A stretch of DNA of 64,000 nt, taken from positions 62,001 through 126,000 of the forward strand of contig JADJTL010000001.1 of the NCBI GenBank assembly GCA_016711215.1, in the 5' to 3' direction. Every line of letters starts with the position of its first letter. Position 1 is the first letter of the stretch. Shown in pieces: positions 46,189 through 55,623 of this stretch. The stretch is from Pseudomonadota bacterium. GTDB taxonomy: Bacteria > Myxococcota_A > Polyangia > GCA-2747355. The position numbers and the translations under genes were made by a program. The notes under the pieces were generated by a model. The model was not told the origin of the DNA and made no database searches. It saw only the letters and a list, made by a program, of their open reading frames with translations.

Positions 46189-48758
46189 TGCGGCAGCCCG
46201 TCGTTTTCGGCGAATACCTACTGCTAGAACGCATCAGCGTTGGTGGGATGGCCGAGGTCTTCAAGGCCAAGACCTTCGGTGTCGAGGGCTTCGAGAAGAT
46301 CGTCGCGGTCAAGCGCATCCTGCCCTCGATGGCCGAGGATGCCGACTTCATCACGATGTTCATCGATGAGGCGCGAATCGCCGGCCAGCTCTCGCACGCG
46401 AACATCTGCCAGATCTACGAGCTCGGACGGATCGACGGCGCGCACTTCATTGCGATGGAGTACATCTCCGGCAGGGACGTGCTGCAGATCCAGAATCGCC
46501 TGCGGCGCGTCGGCGAGCGCATGTCCTTGCCGATGGCGGCGTTCATCGCCGCGCGCGTCTGCGACGGCCTCGACTACGCGCACGCCAAGCACGATGCGAA
46601 TCGGCAACCGATGAACATCGTCCACCGCGATGTCAGCCCGCAGAACGTGTTGGTGTCCTATGCCGGTGAGGTCAAGGTCATTGACTTCGGCATCGCCAAG
46701 GCCGTGTCACGCTCGGCAAAGACGCGAGCTGGGGTACTGAAGGGCAAGTTCGGCTACATGTCGCCGGAGCAGCTGCGCGGCCAGTCCGTCGACCACCGCT
46801 CCGACCTCTTCGCCTTGGGCACCGTGCTCTGGGAGATGTGCGCCGGCGAGCGCTTGTTCACCGGCTCGAGCGACCTCGCGGTGCTCGACAAGGTGCGCAA
46901 CGCGATCGTGCCGCGTCCGTCGCTGCGTAATCCGGAGGTGCCGGCCGAGCTCGAAGCGATCGTGATGCGAGCGCTGCGCCGCGAGCCGGCGGAGCGCTTC
47001 CCCGACGCGGGCGCGATGCAGGAGGCGCTGCGCGCCTATTTGGCGCAGCAGCCGACGGCCTGGACGGCAGAGACGCTGGCTGCCACGACCCAGCGGATGT
47101 TCAAGGACGAGATGGTGCGCGACCAAGCGGCCGCCGAGCGCTATCGGGAGCTTCGCCGCGAGGACTTGCCGCGGCTCGGGCTGGCGCCGCCGCCGGAGCT
47201 CCAGGCCGAAACCCTGCTGCGCATCGGCTCGCGCTCCGACTCCGGCCCCAAGCCACCCTCGAGGCCCGCATGGGCGCCCACCGCGCAGATGGACGGTTGG
47301 GGCGACGATGGGGCGACCATCGTCAGCGATGCGCCCGACTTCTTGCTTGGTGACGAGAACCTGACGCCTGCCACGCCGGCGCCGGTATCGGTGCTCTCGG
47401 TCGCTGCGGACGAGGAGAGCGAGGCGTCGGTCACGCGGATCTTCGGCGACAAGGTCGTGGGTCAAGATGCGCTGACGGGCGAGCCGACCTATGTCTTCAG
47501 CGCGGACGACGGGCGGCTCGAGCATGTCGGGCACGTCGCGAGGAACGCAGCAGCGGGCTCTCCCCCCGCCTCTCGGCGCGCCGAGGCCGGCGCGGTGGAC
47601 GACGCGGCGGGCGACGCGGTGGGCGACGCGGTGGGCGACGCTGGCTGGGAGGCCGGACCGACTGTGATCTTCGACGAGGCGGCGCGTGCCGACGGAGGGC
47701 AGGAGCTGGTCGCCGCCCCGCCGCCGGTCGCGCCCAGCACCGTCTCGTCGTCGGCTCGCCGAGCGTCGCCGAGTGTTTGGGGCGACGTCGCCCGCGGGGT
47801 TGGGGCGGCCCTGGTGCTGATCGCGCTCTTCGCGGTCTTCTGGCGCCTCTTCCTGGCGCAGGATGGGCCGCGTCCGGCGACGCTGACGCTTTCGAGCGCC
47901 GCGGGAGGGGTCGCGCAGCTCTACGTTGATGGCACGTCGCGCGGTCCGTTGCCGCCGGGTCAGCGCACGACCCTGCGCGGGCTACGACCCGGTACCCATC
48001 GCCTGGCGCTGGTGTTGCCGGGTGAGGAGCCCGTGGTGCGGAGCGTCGCGCTGGCGCCCGGCGAGGTCAAGGTCCTCACCTTGGAGCCGCGTGCGCCACG
48101 CAGGCCGCCAGCCGAGCGGCTCGACGCCGCGGCCGACCCGCTTTCGGAGCTCGGCCAGCTCGATCTGAGCAGCGACCCGCCAGGAGCTGAGGTCGTGGTC
48201 GGCGGGGTGAGTCGCGGGCAGACTCCGCTGCTGCTTCGAGAACTCGCGCCAGGGCGGCACGAGGTCGCGCTGCGCAAGGCCGGCTACCGCGAGCACCACG
48301 ACGTGGTGTGGATCGATGTCGGGGCGACGCTAAAGCTCAGGGTGCCGCTCGCCCGGGCGGCCGAGCGCAGCGCCAGCGACCCCGGCCCCCGCGGTAATCA
48401 CGGCGCGTCGCGATCCGGCGCGGATGCCGGGCCGCCGCGCCTGCGCGCGCGCGTTCGCGGCGCAGAGGCGCAGCCCCCGGGTCGCCTCGCGACTCGCCCG
48501 GCCGACGCCGGCGTTCCGGCGACGAGCGACCGCACGCAGGGCTATCTGGTGGCCAACTCCTCGCCGTGGGCCAAGGTGCTGATCGACGGCAAGGACAGCG
48601 GGAGGACGACGCCAATCACGCCGCGCGCCAGCCTCTCGCTCAAACGCGGCCCGCACCGCGTGACCCTCGTGGTCGGCGACCAGCGCTTCGAGTTCGTCGT
48701 CGAGATCAGCGCCGGCAAGATCACCCGATTGATCAAGACGCTGCCGATCACGCGCTGA
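46188..48758 (+). CDS. Ser/Thr protein kinase with three PEGA-like repeats
   Basis: 856 residues from ATG 46188. The kinase domain (about 8-285) has [10 protein letters not shown], Lys42, HRDVSPQN (146-153), DFG (166-168) and SPE. A long acidic linker follows with a GDAV repeat (about 47590-47640). A transmembrane helix (near residue 540) leads to three PEGA-like domains outside ([50 protein letters not shown]). The first residues [16 protein letters not shown] match the usual myxobacterial kinase N-terminus, which supports this start over TTG 46137. Likely an envelope-sensing kinase. Confidence 0.92.
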   Translation: MRQPVVFGEYLLLERISVGGMAEVFKAKTFGVEGFEKIVAVKRILPSMAEDADFITMFIDEARIAGQLSHANICQIYELGRIDGAHFIAMEYISGRDVLQIQNRLRRVGERMSLPMAAFIAARVCDGLDYAHAKHDANRQPMNIVHRDVSPQNVLVSYAGEVKVIDFGIAKAVSRSAKTRAGVLKGKFGYMSPEQLRGQSVDHRSDLFALGTVLWEMCAGERLFTGSSDLAVLDKVRNAIVPRPSLRNPEVPAELEAIVMRALRREPAERFPDAGAMQEALRAYLAQQPTAWTAETLAATTQRMFKDEMVRDQAAAERYRELRREDLPRLGLAPPPELQAETLLRIGSRSDSGPKPPSRPAWAPTAQMDGWGDDGATIVSDAPDFLLGDENLTPATPAPVSVLSVAADEESEASVTRIFGDKVVGQDALTGEPTYVFSADDGRLEHVGHVARNAAAGSPPASRRAEAGAVDDAAGDAVGDAVGDAGWEAGPTVIFDEAARADGGQELVAAPPPVAPSTVSSSARRASPSVWGDVARGVGAALVLIALFAVFWRLFLAQDGPRPATLTLSSAAGGVAQLYVDGTSRGPLPPGQRTTLRGLRPGTHRLALVLPGEEPVVRSVALAPGEVKVLTLEPRAPRRPPAERLDAAADPLSELGQLDLSSDPPGAEVVVGGVSRGQTPLLLRELAPGRHEVALRKAGYREHHDVVWIDVGATLKLRVPLARAAERSASDPGPRGNHGASRSGADAGPPRLRARVRGAEAQPPGRLATRPADAGVPATSDRTQGYLVANSSPWAKVLIDGKDSGRTTPITPRASLSLKRGPHRVTLVVGDQRFEFVVEISAGKITRLIKTLPITR

Positions 48759-48869
48759 GTCGGCTCCTCGGGCAGGATCGCGCTCAGCGCCTGGCGCCTT
48801 CAGCGATGAAGCAGGCGTCGAGCTGGCGCGGGGTTGGACGGCGGCGGGCGGCGCGCGAGGCCCTGCGGG

Positions 48870-48971
48870 CTAGCGTCGGCGACGACCCAGGCGCAGCGTC
48901 GCGACGAACATTCCCACGGTCACAAGGGCCAGCGTGAGCGCACCGAGCGCGACGGGCAGCGGTAGGTTCAT
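48870..48971 (-). CDS. Possible 33-residue single-helix membrane peptide
   Basis: MNLPLPVALGALTLALVTVG continues to a basic tail RLGRRRR, a plausible one-helix membrane protein. The ATG at 48971 has GGAAG upstream. The frame is open further to 49058. Size and topology recall small accessory subunits, but there is no partner gene nearby. It may be chance. Confidence 0.35.
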   Translation of the reverse strand: MNLPLPVALGALTLALVTVGMFVATLRLGRRRR

Positions 48972-49142
48972 TTCACTTCCATGCTGGAGCGGAGACGCCC
49001 CCTCTGCGAAGTGCTCACATGCTGGGCGCCGCGGCAAGTTCCAAGTCGTGCCTTCCAACGCAGCGGGCAGCGCCTGGCCAAGCCGGAGGCCGGGGCGGGG
49101 CGAGCGGAGGCGCGTTTGTTGGGCGGCTCGCGCCGCGGGGCT

Positions 49143-50567
49143 ATGCTCGCGGGCGTGGAGCGCGACGGCGAGGGCAGCGACACCGTGGTGCCGGCGGAAC
49201 CGGCTGGGCGCGCGGATCTGTCGCAGCGCTTCTGGGCCGCGGCGGGCGCCTTTCCGGCTGGAGCGTCGCCACGCGAGGTGGTCCGCCGCGCCTGCGCGGC
49301 GCTCGCTGCCCTGCAGGCGGGTGGGCTAGGGGCGGGCGGCCGATCCGGGGCCGGTTTGGGCGGCGCCCCCGCGCTGCTGGCCGAGTTGGCGGAAGAGGGC
49401 CTCGGACCCTACGCCGCGCCCGAGCTCGTGCGTGGTGACGCCTTCGACGAGCGGGCGCTGGTCTTCGCGGTCGGCGTCCTGGTCTTTGAGCGCCTGACCG
49501 CCCACCACCCCTTCGGCAGCACCCAGGACGTGCGCGTTGCGCGGCTGCGGCGCGGCGAGCTCGGCTCTGGCGTCAATTATTTCCCGGCGGTGCCCGGCCA
49601 GCTCCGGACGATCCTCCTGCGCGCGATGGGTCCCTTCCCCGAGGTGCGCTACGAGCGGCTGGCGGCTCTGCAGGCGGACCTAACGCGCTTCGCCGAGAGC
49701 GGTGGCGAGCAGCCGAGCCCGAAGCCTGTGCGCAAGGCGCGGGCGACGGCCAGCGCGCCGGCAGCGCCGACCGGGACCGCGCCGGCGGCCGCGTCAGGTC
49801 AGCCCGCGCCCGCGCCTGCGCCTGCTCTGGGCGTCACGCGCCACGCGCCGCGTCAGGCGCCACGCACCGCCGGAGGCGCCGACGGGCGTGCGGTAGCCGC
49901 GGGGGCTGAACCGCCTCTTGGCCCGCAGGCCGTCCAGGCGCCGGCGGGCGCAGTCGGGCCGGCAGCGCCGAGGCGCCCGAGGAGCGGGCGACCCCTTCCG
50001 CGCTGGCTGGTCCCAGGCATTAGCTTTCTCGCGGGGAGCGCCGTTGCGACGGCGATTCTGGTGCTCGTGAGCCCAGCGCAGCCGCCCGTGGTAGTGCGGG
50101 CGCCGGCGCCGCGGGCGCCGGCGGTCGTCGCGCCGCGGGCGCCCGCTGTCGCGCCGCGGGCGCCACAACCGACGCCGAAGGCAGCCGCGCCCATCGCGCC
50201 GCCGAGCGCTCGTCACGCCAACGGCGCCGCAACCGATGAGCCTCCACCGCTGGCGGCTGCGCGCCGGGTCTTGGCGCTGGTCCGGCGCTGTGGCATCGGG
50301 CCGGCCGGCGTGCGCCTGCGGGTGGCCGTCTACGCCCAGTACTCGGGTCGCACGGTGCGCGGCTTCGTGCGTGGCGAGGGGGTTGGTCCGGCGCAGGTCG
50401 CCTGTCTTCGCGGGCGCCTGCGCGGGCTTGATCTCGGCGTGCGGCTGCCGGGCGATGACTTCATCGAATGGGCCCTGCGCCTGGGGGCAACCCCCGGTGG
50501 CGACGAGATTCGGGTGCTGCGCCCGCGGCGCTGGGTTCAGGCGCTACGGGCGGCGGCCCGGCGCTGA
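49143..50567 (+). CDS. Membrane protein with kinase C-lobe remnant (half-kinase)
   Basis: 474 residues from ATG 49143 (frame open from 48981). Residues about 89-186 look like only the second half of a Hanks kinase: PYAAPELVRGDAFDERALVF (activation segment APE and helix F), HHPFGS, then LLRAMGPFPEVRYERLAALQ as in the last helices. No glycine loop, catalytic Lys, HRD or DFG is seen. A Pro/Ala linker, one transmembrane helix (about 287-307), another Pro/Ala/Arg repeat and a C-terminal domain of 100 residues (VRLRVAVYAQYSGRTVRGF) follow. The last resembles TonB-C/AgmX-type tails. It cannot be an active kinase; a scaffold or decoy role is inferred from its neighbours. Confidence 0.7.
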   Translation: MLAGVERDGEGSDTVVPAEPAGRADLSQRFWAAAGAFPAGASPREVVRRACAALAALQAGGLGAGGRSGAGLGGAPALLAELAEEGLGPYAAPELVRGDAFDERALVFAVGVLVFERLTAHHPFGSTQDVRVARLRRGELGSGVNYFPAVPGQLRTILLRAMGPFPEVRYERLAALQADLTRFAESGGEQPSPKPVRKARATASAPAAPTGTAPAAASGQPAPAPAPALGVTRHAPRQAPRTAGGADGRAVAAGAEPPLGPQAVQAPAGAVGPAAPRRPRSGRPLPRWLVPGISFLAGSAVATAILVLVSPAQPPVVVRAPAPRAPAVVAPRAPAVAPRAPQPTPKAAAPIAPPSARHANGAATDEPPPLAAARRVLALVRRCGIGPAGVRLRVAVYAQYSGRTVRGFVRGEGVGPAQVACLRGRLRGLDLGVRLPGDDFIEWALRLGATPGGDEIRVLRPRRWVQALRAAARR

Positions 50568-50577
50568 AGCGCCTCGG

Positions 50578-51318
50578 TCACTCCGTCGGGGCGGGAGCGG
50601 GGCCGCTGTCCTCGCCGTCGTCGAAACTCCAAGCGCAGGCTCGCTCGGCCGCCGCGATGCAGCCCGGGTCGTCGTGTTTGGGGTCATTCACGTAGGCCGT
50701 GACCGCCACGGCTTGCAGCAGCTCGTCGCTTGCCGGCACCAGCAGGGTCTTCAGGGCGTCCAGCGCCGGGCCGGCCGCGGGGGCGAGCCAGCGCGCGTAC
50801 GCGCTCGGCGGCAGAATCACCGGCATCCGGTCGTGGATCGACTGAACGACCGCGTTCGCGCGTGTGGTGAGCAGGGTGCAGCTCTCGATCGCCTCGCTCT
50901 CCGGGTCCGCTGTCCAGCGCTCCCAGAGGCCCGCGAAGGCGATTGGGCCGCCCCTCGTCGCCCGGAGCCAGTAGGGCTGCTTTCCCCGCCGGCGACGTTG
51001 CCACTCGTAGAAGCCATCGGCGACCAGGAGGCAGCGCCGTCGGCGCCACGCTTGGCAAAAGAAGGGCTTGCCTTCGACCGTCTCGGCGCGCGCGTTGATC
51101 GGCCGCGCGCCGCGGCGCGGATCGCGCACCCACGGCGGCAAGAGGTTCCAGGCGACGCTGACCAGCTCGGGCCGGGCCGCGTCATCGAGGCGGACGATGG
51201 GCACGCTCTGGGAGGGCGCGATGTTGAAGCGCTGGCGCCACGGGACGCCCAGCGCGGGCAAGTCGAAATGCTCCGCGATGGTCGCCGCGTCGCTGGTGAT
51301 CGTGTAGCGGCCGCACAT
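50578..51318 (-). CDS. SRAP/HMCES-type abasic-site protein (YedK family)
   Basis: 246 residues with all SRAP catalytic features: Cys2 directly after Met (MCGRYTI), FNIAPSQ, PINARAET, VADGFYEWQ and HDRMPVIL. The N-terminal Cys forms a thiazolidine with abasic sites in single-stranded DNA to shield them. The Met1-Cys2 requirement fixes the start at 51318. The long Cys-containing tail is ordinary for this family. Confidence 0.95.
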   Translation of the reverse strand: MCGRYTITSDAATIAEHFDLPALGVPWRQRFNIAPSQSVPIVRLDDAARPELVSVAWNLLPPWVRDPRRGARPINARAETVEGKPFFCQAWRRRRCLLVADGFYEWQRRRRGKQPYWLRATRGGPIAFAGLWERWTADPESEAIESCTLLTTRANAVVQSIHDRMPVILPPSAYARWLAPAAGPALDALKTLLVPASDELLQAVAVTAYVNDPKHDDPGCIAAAERACAWSFDDGEDSGPAPAPTE

Positions 51319-51324
51319 CTGGGG

Positions 51325-53091
51325 TCAGCGGCGGCGGCGCAGGAGTCGTCGGGCGGAGCTCATCGCCCGCAGCAGAAGGAGCCCGCAGACGCCGGCCGTG
51401 ATCCCCAACCCGAGCGCCCACGCGCGTAGGCCGCGATCGTGGAAGCGGAGGGCGCCAAAGCCGCTGGCAAGGCCCAAGGCCGTGTAGATCAGCTCGTGGA
51501 CCAGCAGCAGATAGAGCGGTGCGGCGTCGTCACGACCCACGAGCTGGATCTGAAGCTCGCCTTGCAGCGCTCGGCTCATGAACTTCCGCAGCTCGGCCGG
51601 CAAGGCCACCGCGGCCAGCGCCGCGTCGCGCCCCGCGTCGAGGACGAAGCGCGACCAGTCGCCATCCTTGCCCAGCACGAAGCGCTCGAGGTGCGGCGAG
51701 ATGACGGCCATCGGATTGAGCTCCGGGTCGAGCTCGGTGCAGAGGCCCGTCAGCAGCAGGACCGTGCGCTCGAGCACGATCCATTCCTTGGGCACGTGGA
51801 AGGTATCGGTGATGTCACCGAGCGAGATGTTCATTTGGCGCAGGTCGGCCAGGTTCTGCAGCCCGCGTTGGGGATCGAAGCGGAGGTCCTTGAGGTTGAA
51901 GCTGTCGAGCTGGATCTCGCGCTGAAAGCGCCCGTGCAGGTACTCGACCACGCGATCATAGATGCGCGGATCCGCGTCGTGCGCGATGAAGCCCATCTCA
52001 TGCAGCGCGGCGATGATGGCTGGCGTGTCGCGGCGCACGGCGGCCTGCAGCGCCTGCACGATGCCGTGCCGCATCTTCTCTGAGAGCACGCCGACGGCGC
52101 CGAAGTCGACGAAGGTGATCACGGGTCCGGCGCTGACGAGGATGTTCCCGGGATGCGGATCGGCGTGGTAGATGCCGTAGTCGAAGATCTGGCGGCAGTA
52201 GGCCTCGATCAGCGGTCGCGCCAGGGTTCGCGGATCGACGCCGAGCTGCCGCAGTCCCGCCAGGTCGTTGACCTTCACGCCTTCGACGAAGTCCGTGGTC
52301 AGGACGCGGCGCGTCGTCAGCTCGCGCACCACGCGTGGGAAGCGCACCTCGCGATTGTCGGCGAAGATCGCCCCGATCTGCTCGGCGTGGCGGGCCTCGG
52401 CGGTGAAGTCGAGCTCTTGGAGCACGAGGGCCCGGATCTCGCTGTAGACGGAGTCGAGGCCCGGGTAGTGGATGAAGCCTTGCACGATCCGGAAGATTCG
52501 TCGCAAGGTCGCCAGGTCGGCGCGAACGACGTGCTCGATGTCGGGGTACTGTACCTTGACCGCGACGCGCTGACCGCCGCGCAGCCGCGCGGCGTGGACC
52601 TGGCCGATGCTGGCGCTGGCGATCGGCGCGCGCTCAAACGACTCGAAGAGCTCATCGGGGCCGCGCCCCTCGAACTCATCGCGGATGCGCTGCTCGATTG
52701 CCGCGAAGGAGCGCGCCGGCACCTTATCCTGCAGTGCTGCCAACTCCGAACGGAAGGCGCGCGGGAGCAGGTTCGTCATGATGCTGAAGAGCTGCCCGAC
52801 CTTGATGTAGAGGCCCTGGAGCTCGACGACGGCGTGATAAATCCGCCGCGCGTTGCGAGCGTGGGCCGCCTCCGTGCGGCGGCGCATCACCGCCTCGGAG
52901 CGCCAGCGGCGGGAGAAGCGCAGCCAGAGATACGAGCCCAGCACGACGATCGTGACGAGGTGCGCCTTGATCACCCGCCAGGTGCTGATCACCGGCCAGC
53001 GGCGCGGCAAGGGCCGCGGTGAAGGCGCGCGCGTCGTGGCCTGATTCGTGGGCCGCGCGGAGGCGGCGGCGGTGGCGCTGGGCTGTTGCAT
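51325..53091 (-). CDS. AarF/UbiB/ABC1-family atypical kinase
   Basis: 588 residues with family motifs YIKVGQLFS (KxGQ), SIGQVHAARL, VAVKVQYP, GIYHADPHPGNIL and VDFGAVG. The C-terminus has one or two hydrophobic helices (LGLGITAGVCGLLLLRAM). UbiB-type proteins support quinone or lipid metabolism by an ATP-dependent mechanism. ATG 53091 is used (GTG 53133 is possible). It lies six bases before the SRAP gene, so both may be co-transcribed. Confidence 0.93.
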   Translation of the reverse strand: MQQPSATAAASARPTNQATTRAPSPRPLPRRWPVISTWRVIKAHLVTIVVLGSYLWLRFSRRWRSEAVMRRRTEAAHARNARRIYHAVVELQGLYIKVGQLFSIMTNLLPRAFRSELAALQDKVPARSFAAIEQRIRDEFEGRGPDELFESFERAPIASASIGQVHAARLRGGQRVAVKVQYPDIEHVVRADLATLRRIFRIVQGFIHYPGLDSVYSEIRALVLQELDFTAEARHAEQIGAIFADNREVRFPRVVRELTTRRVLTTDFVEGVKVNDLAGLRQLGVDPRTLARPLIEAYCRQIFDYGIYHADPHPGNILVSAGPVITFVDFGAVGVLSEKMRHGIVQALQAAVRRDTPAIIAALHEMGFIAHDADPRIYDRVVEYLHGRFQREIQLDSFNLKDLRFDPQRGLQNLADLRQMNISLGDITDTFHVPKEWIVLERTVLLLTGLCTELDPELNPMAVISPHLERFVLGKDGDWSRFVLDAGRDAALAAVALPAELRKFMSRALQGELQIQLVGRDDAAPLYLLLVHELIYTALGLASGFGALRFHDRGLRAWALGLGITAGVCGLLLLRAMSSARRLLRRRR

Positions 53092-53269
53092 CGGCTCGGC
53101 GGCGATGATAGCCCAGGCGCTCGTGGGCTTCACCGTCGATGTTGCGCGGGGTCGCCTGGTCGTGCCAGCCCGAGGCGCGACCGCGGCGCGGCGGGTCGTG
53201 CGTCTGCGGTCCGTTGCTCCGCCGCCCGGCGGGGCCTAAGCTCGGCTGCCGAGCCCTCTTCGGCGCGCA

Positions 53270-53308
53270 GTGCGCGCGCTGAGTGCGCGCGCTGAGTGCG
53301 CGCGCTGA
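53270..53308 (+). repeat. 3 tandem copies of 13-bp GTGCGCGCGCTGA
   Basis: Three perfect copies in the intergenic space between the AarF gene (minus) and the 175-residue protein gene (plus). The unit contains the alternating CGCGCGC run. It is another short tandem array like those at 21791 and 61405. Confidence 0.9.
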
Positions 53309-53380
53309 GGGGCTGGATCGCGCGGTGTCGCCGCAGGGGCGCTGCTGCTGCAGGGGGCTTCTGCGGAAGGGAGCGATGTG

Positions 53381-53908
53381 ATGAGTGAGGCTGAGCAATC
53401 AGAGGCGGCCGCCGGCGCTGGCGCCCCCGAGGAGGGCGGACGCCTGCGCGATGAACCGCTGCGGCAGCGGCTCGAGGCGCTCGTGCCCGATGTCTTGCGG
53501 CGCACGCTCTATGCTGGGCTGGGGGCGATCTTGACGCCCGAGGAGAGCATTCGGCGCCTGGCCAATGACTTTTCCTTGCCGAAGGACGTCGCCGGCTACC
53601 TGGTCGGGCAGGCGCAGACCACGAAGAGCGAGCTGGTGCGCCTCGTGGCGGCCGAGGTCAGGCGCGTGCTCGAGGGGATGCGCATCAACGAGGAGCTGCA
53701 GCGCTTGCTAACCAGCATGACGATCGAGTTGCGAACCGAGGTGCGCTTCGTTCCCAACGAGGAGCGACTGCAGCCCCAGGTCAAGCACGAGGTCCACGTG
53801 CACGAGGGGCGCGCGGCGAGACCGACCGAGGTCATCGTTCCGCCGCCGGGTCAGCCGGGCGGCGGCGCGGCTGGCGCTGTGCCCGCAGCCGACGACGACC
53901 CTCACTGA
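53381..53908 (+). CDS. Hypothetical conserved-type protein, helical with C-terminal acidic/Pro-rich tail
   Basis: 175 residues, not recognised. The core (about 25-125) is helix-rich (LRQRLEALVPDVLRRTLYAG, LPKDVAGYLVGQAQTTKSEL, VAAEVRRVLEGMRINEELQR), followed by beta-like ELRTEVRFVPNE and a Gly/Pro tail. The helical part recalls phasin-like or membrane-associated regulatory proteins. GGAAGGGAG precedes the ATG at 53381 (GTG 53378 alternative). The 3' end overlaps the convergent DUF192 gene by seven bases. Confidence 0.7.
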   Translation: MSEAEQSEAAAGAGAPEEGGRLRDEPLRQRLEALVPDVLRRTLYAGLGAILTPEESIRRLANDFSLPKDVAGYLVGQAQTTKSELVRLVAAEVRRVLEGMRINEELQRLLTSMTIELRTEVRFVPNEERLQPQVKHEVHVHEGRAARPTEVIVPPPGQPGGGAAGAVPAADDDPH

Positions 53909-54384
53909 GGGAGCTGCAGCTCGAAGGTCGTGCCGACGCCGATGCCGTGGGCCCGAGCGAAGCCGGCCCGCACCTCGACGACCGTGCGCGATGGGCGGTC
54001 GACATCGCGCGGCGTCAGCGTCATCGGCTCCGTGTCGTGCACCACGCCAACCACCGCGCCCCGGCCGTCGACGAAGATCATGTCGAGCGGGAGCAGCGTG
54101 TTCTTCATCCAGAAGGGATGCTGCTCCTCGCGCTCGAAGAGGAAGACCATCCCCGCATCGGCGGCGAGCTGCTGGCGAAACATCAGGCCGCGCGCGCGCG
54201 CCGCTGGATCCCGGGCGACCTCGACGCGTAGCCGTACGGTGCGTCCGGGGGGGCGGAAAATCGCGACGGAGAGCGGCAAGGCCGCGTCCGCGCGCGGCTG
54301 CGGTGCAAGCTGGCGCGCTGAGCAGGCGAGGCTCGCGAGTGCCAGGGCCCCGGCGAGGGCGCTCTTTACCCGTGCTATCTTCAC
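53902..54384 (-). CDS. DUF192 lipoprotein
   Basis: 160 residues with a leader ending LASLAC (lipobox) and the DUF192 core (ARARGLMFRQQL, GMVFLFEREEQHPFWMKNTL, LDMIFVD). The start is a GTG six bases after TAGCTT, with no ribosome site. Function of DUF192 is unknown. It ends in a seven-base overlap with the convergent gene. Confidence 0.9.
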   Translation of the reverse strand: MKIARVKSALAGALALASLACSARQLAPQPRADAALPLSVAIFRPPGRTVRLRVEVARDPAARARGLMFRQQLAADAGMVFLFEREEQHPFWMKNTLLPLDMIFVDGRGAVVGVVHDTEPMTLTPRDVDRPSRTVVEVRAGFARAHGIGVGTTFELQLPQ

Positions 54385-54415
54385 GGCGCCAAGCTAGCAC
54401 GGGCACGGACCTCGC

Positions 54416-55612
54416 GTGGATCAGCAAGAAGGCCAACAAGCCGATAGTGCCAGGATCGGAGGCATCGCCGTCGTCGGCGTCGTTCCCGGGACGCACGACT
54501 TGATCACCGTGCGTGGTCGGCGCCTGCTGCGCGTCGCGGAGCTGCTCGTCCACCCAGCGGAGTGCGGCATCCCCCTGCTCGGCGAGGCGCCGCCGCAGGC
54601 CGAGCGTTGGCAGGACGAGGGCGCGCCGGAGCAGCCGCAGCGCGCGCTCGCTGCGGCGCGAGCCGGTCGCCGCGTCGTCTGGCTCACGGCCGGCGACGCG
54701 ACCTCGGCAAACTGGCTACCCGCGCTGTCGGCGGAATGCGCGGCTGGCGGCGTGCCGCTGACCGTCGTGCCTGGCGTCGCTTCCGCCGGCTGGAGCAATG
54801 GTCGTCCCCTCGAGGGCTGCCGCATCCTCGTCACCCGCGCGCGGCAGCAAGCGGCGCAGACCTGCGCGCTGCTCGAGCAGCGTGGTGCCTTGGCGCTGAC
54901 GATGCCGACGATCGCGATCGTGCCACCGCCGGATCTGGCGCCGCTGCGGGCCGCCGTGGCGGCGCTCCGCAGCTATCAACGCCTGATCCTGACCAGCGCC
55001 AACGCCGTCGCCGCGCTCGCAGAGACGCTCGAGCTGCGAGGGCTCGACGCCCGGATGCTCGCCGGGATCGAGGTCTGCGCGGTCGGACCGGCGACGGCCG
55101 AGCGCTTGCGCCAACTGGGCATTCGCGCCGACCTCGTCGCCAAGGATCATCGCGCCGAGGGATTGCTCGAGCTGCTGCCGGCGCGATGCGTTCCCGGAGA
55201 GCGCGTCTTGCTGCTGCGCGCCGCCCGCGCGCGCGACCTCTTGCCCGAAACCCTCCGTCGGCGTGGAGCGCAGGTCGACGTGGTCACGGCCTATCTCACG
55301 ACCCTGCCGCCCGCCGAGCAGTGGCAGGCCGGATTGGCCGCGCTGCGGGCGAGGCAGGTCGAGATCGTGCTCTTCACGAGCGCCTCGACGGCCGAGCACT
55401 TTGCGCGCATCGTCGGCGACGGGTTGTCGGCGCTGCTCGCCGGCGTGACGGTGGCGGCGATTGGGCCGATCACTGGCGCTGCCTGCCGCGCCTTGGGGAT
55501 GACGGTCGCGGTGAGCCCTCCGACCTTTACGCTGCCGGCGATGGTCGCGGCGCTCGAGCAGCACTTTTCCGCGCGTGAGTCGACGACACCGTCGCTCGCT
55601 CGCACGCACTGA
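54416..55612 (+). CDS. hemD: Uroporphyrinogen-III synthase fused to a decayed SUMT domain
   Basis: 398 residues. The C-terminal ~265 residues are HemD-like (GCRILVTRARQQAAQ, LILTSANAV, AVGPATAERL, IVLFTSASTAEHF, AAIGPITGAA) and cyclise hydroxymethylbilane. The first ~125 residues retain scraps of uroporphyrinogen-III C-methyltransferase (VVGVVPGTHDLITVRG, RRVVWLTAGDA, LTVVPGVASAGW), but the domain is about half normal length and the GAGPGD SAM motif is lost. CobA-HemD fusions are common in related bacteria, so this looks like one whose methyltransferase has eroded. GTG start at 54416. The HemB-like gene follows after 11 bp. Confidence 0.85.
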   Translation: MDQQEGQQADSARIGGIAVVGVVPGTHDLITVRGRRLLRVAELLVHPAECGIPLLGEAPPQAERWQDEGAPEQPQRALAAARAGRRVVWLTAGDATSANWLPALSAECAAGGVPLTVVPGVASAGWSNGRPLEGCRILVTRARQQAAQTCALLEQRGALALTMPTIAIVPPPDLAPLRAAVAALRSYQRLILTSANAVAALAETLELRGLDARMLAGIEVCAVGPATAERLRQLGIRADLVAKDHRAEGLLELLPARCVPGERVLLLRAARARDLLPETLRRRGAQVDVVTAYLTTLPPAEQWQAGLAALRARQVEIVLFTSASTAEHFARIVGDGLSALLAGVTVAAIGPITGAACRALGMTVAVSPPTFTLPAMVAALEQHFSARESTTPSLARTH

Positions 55613-55623
55613 ACGGAGTCAAG

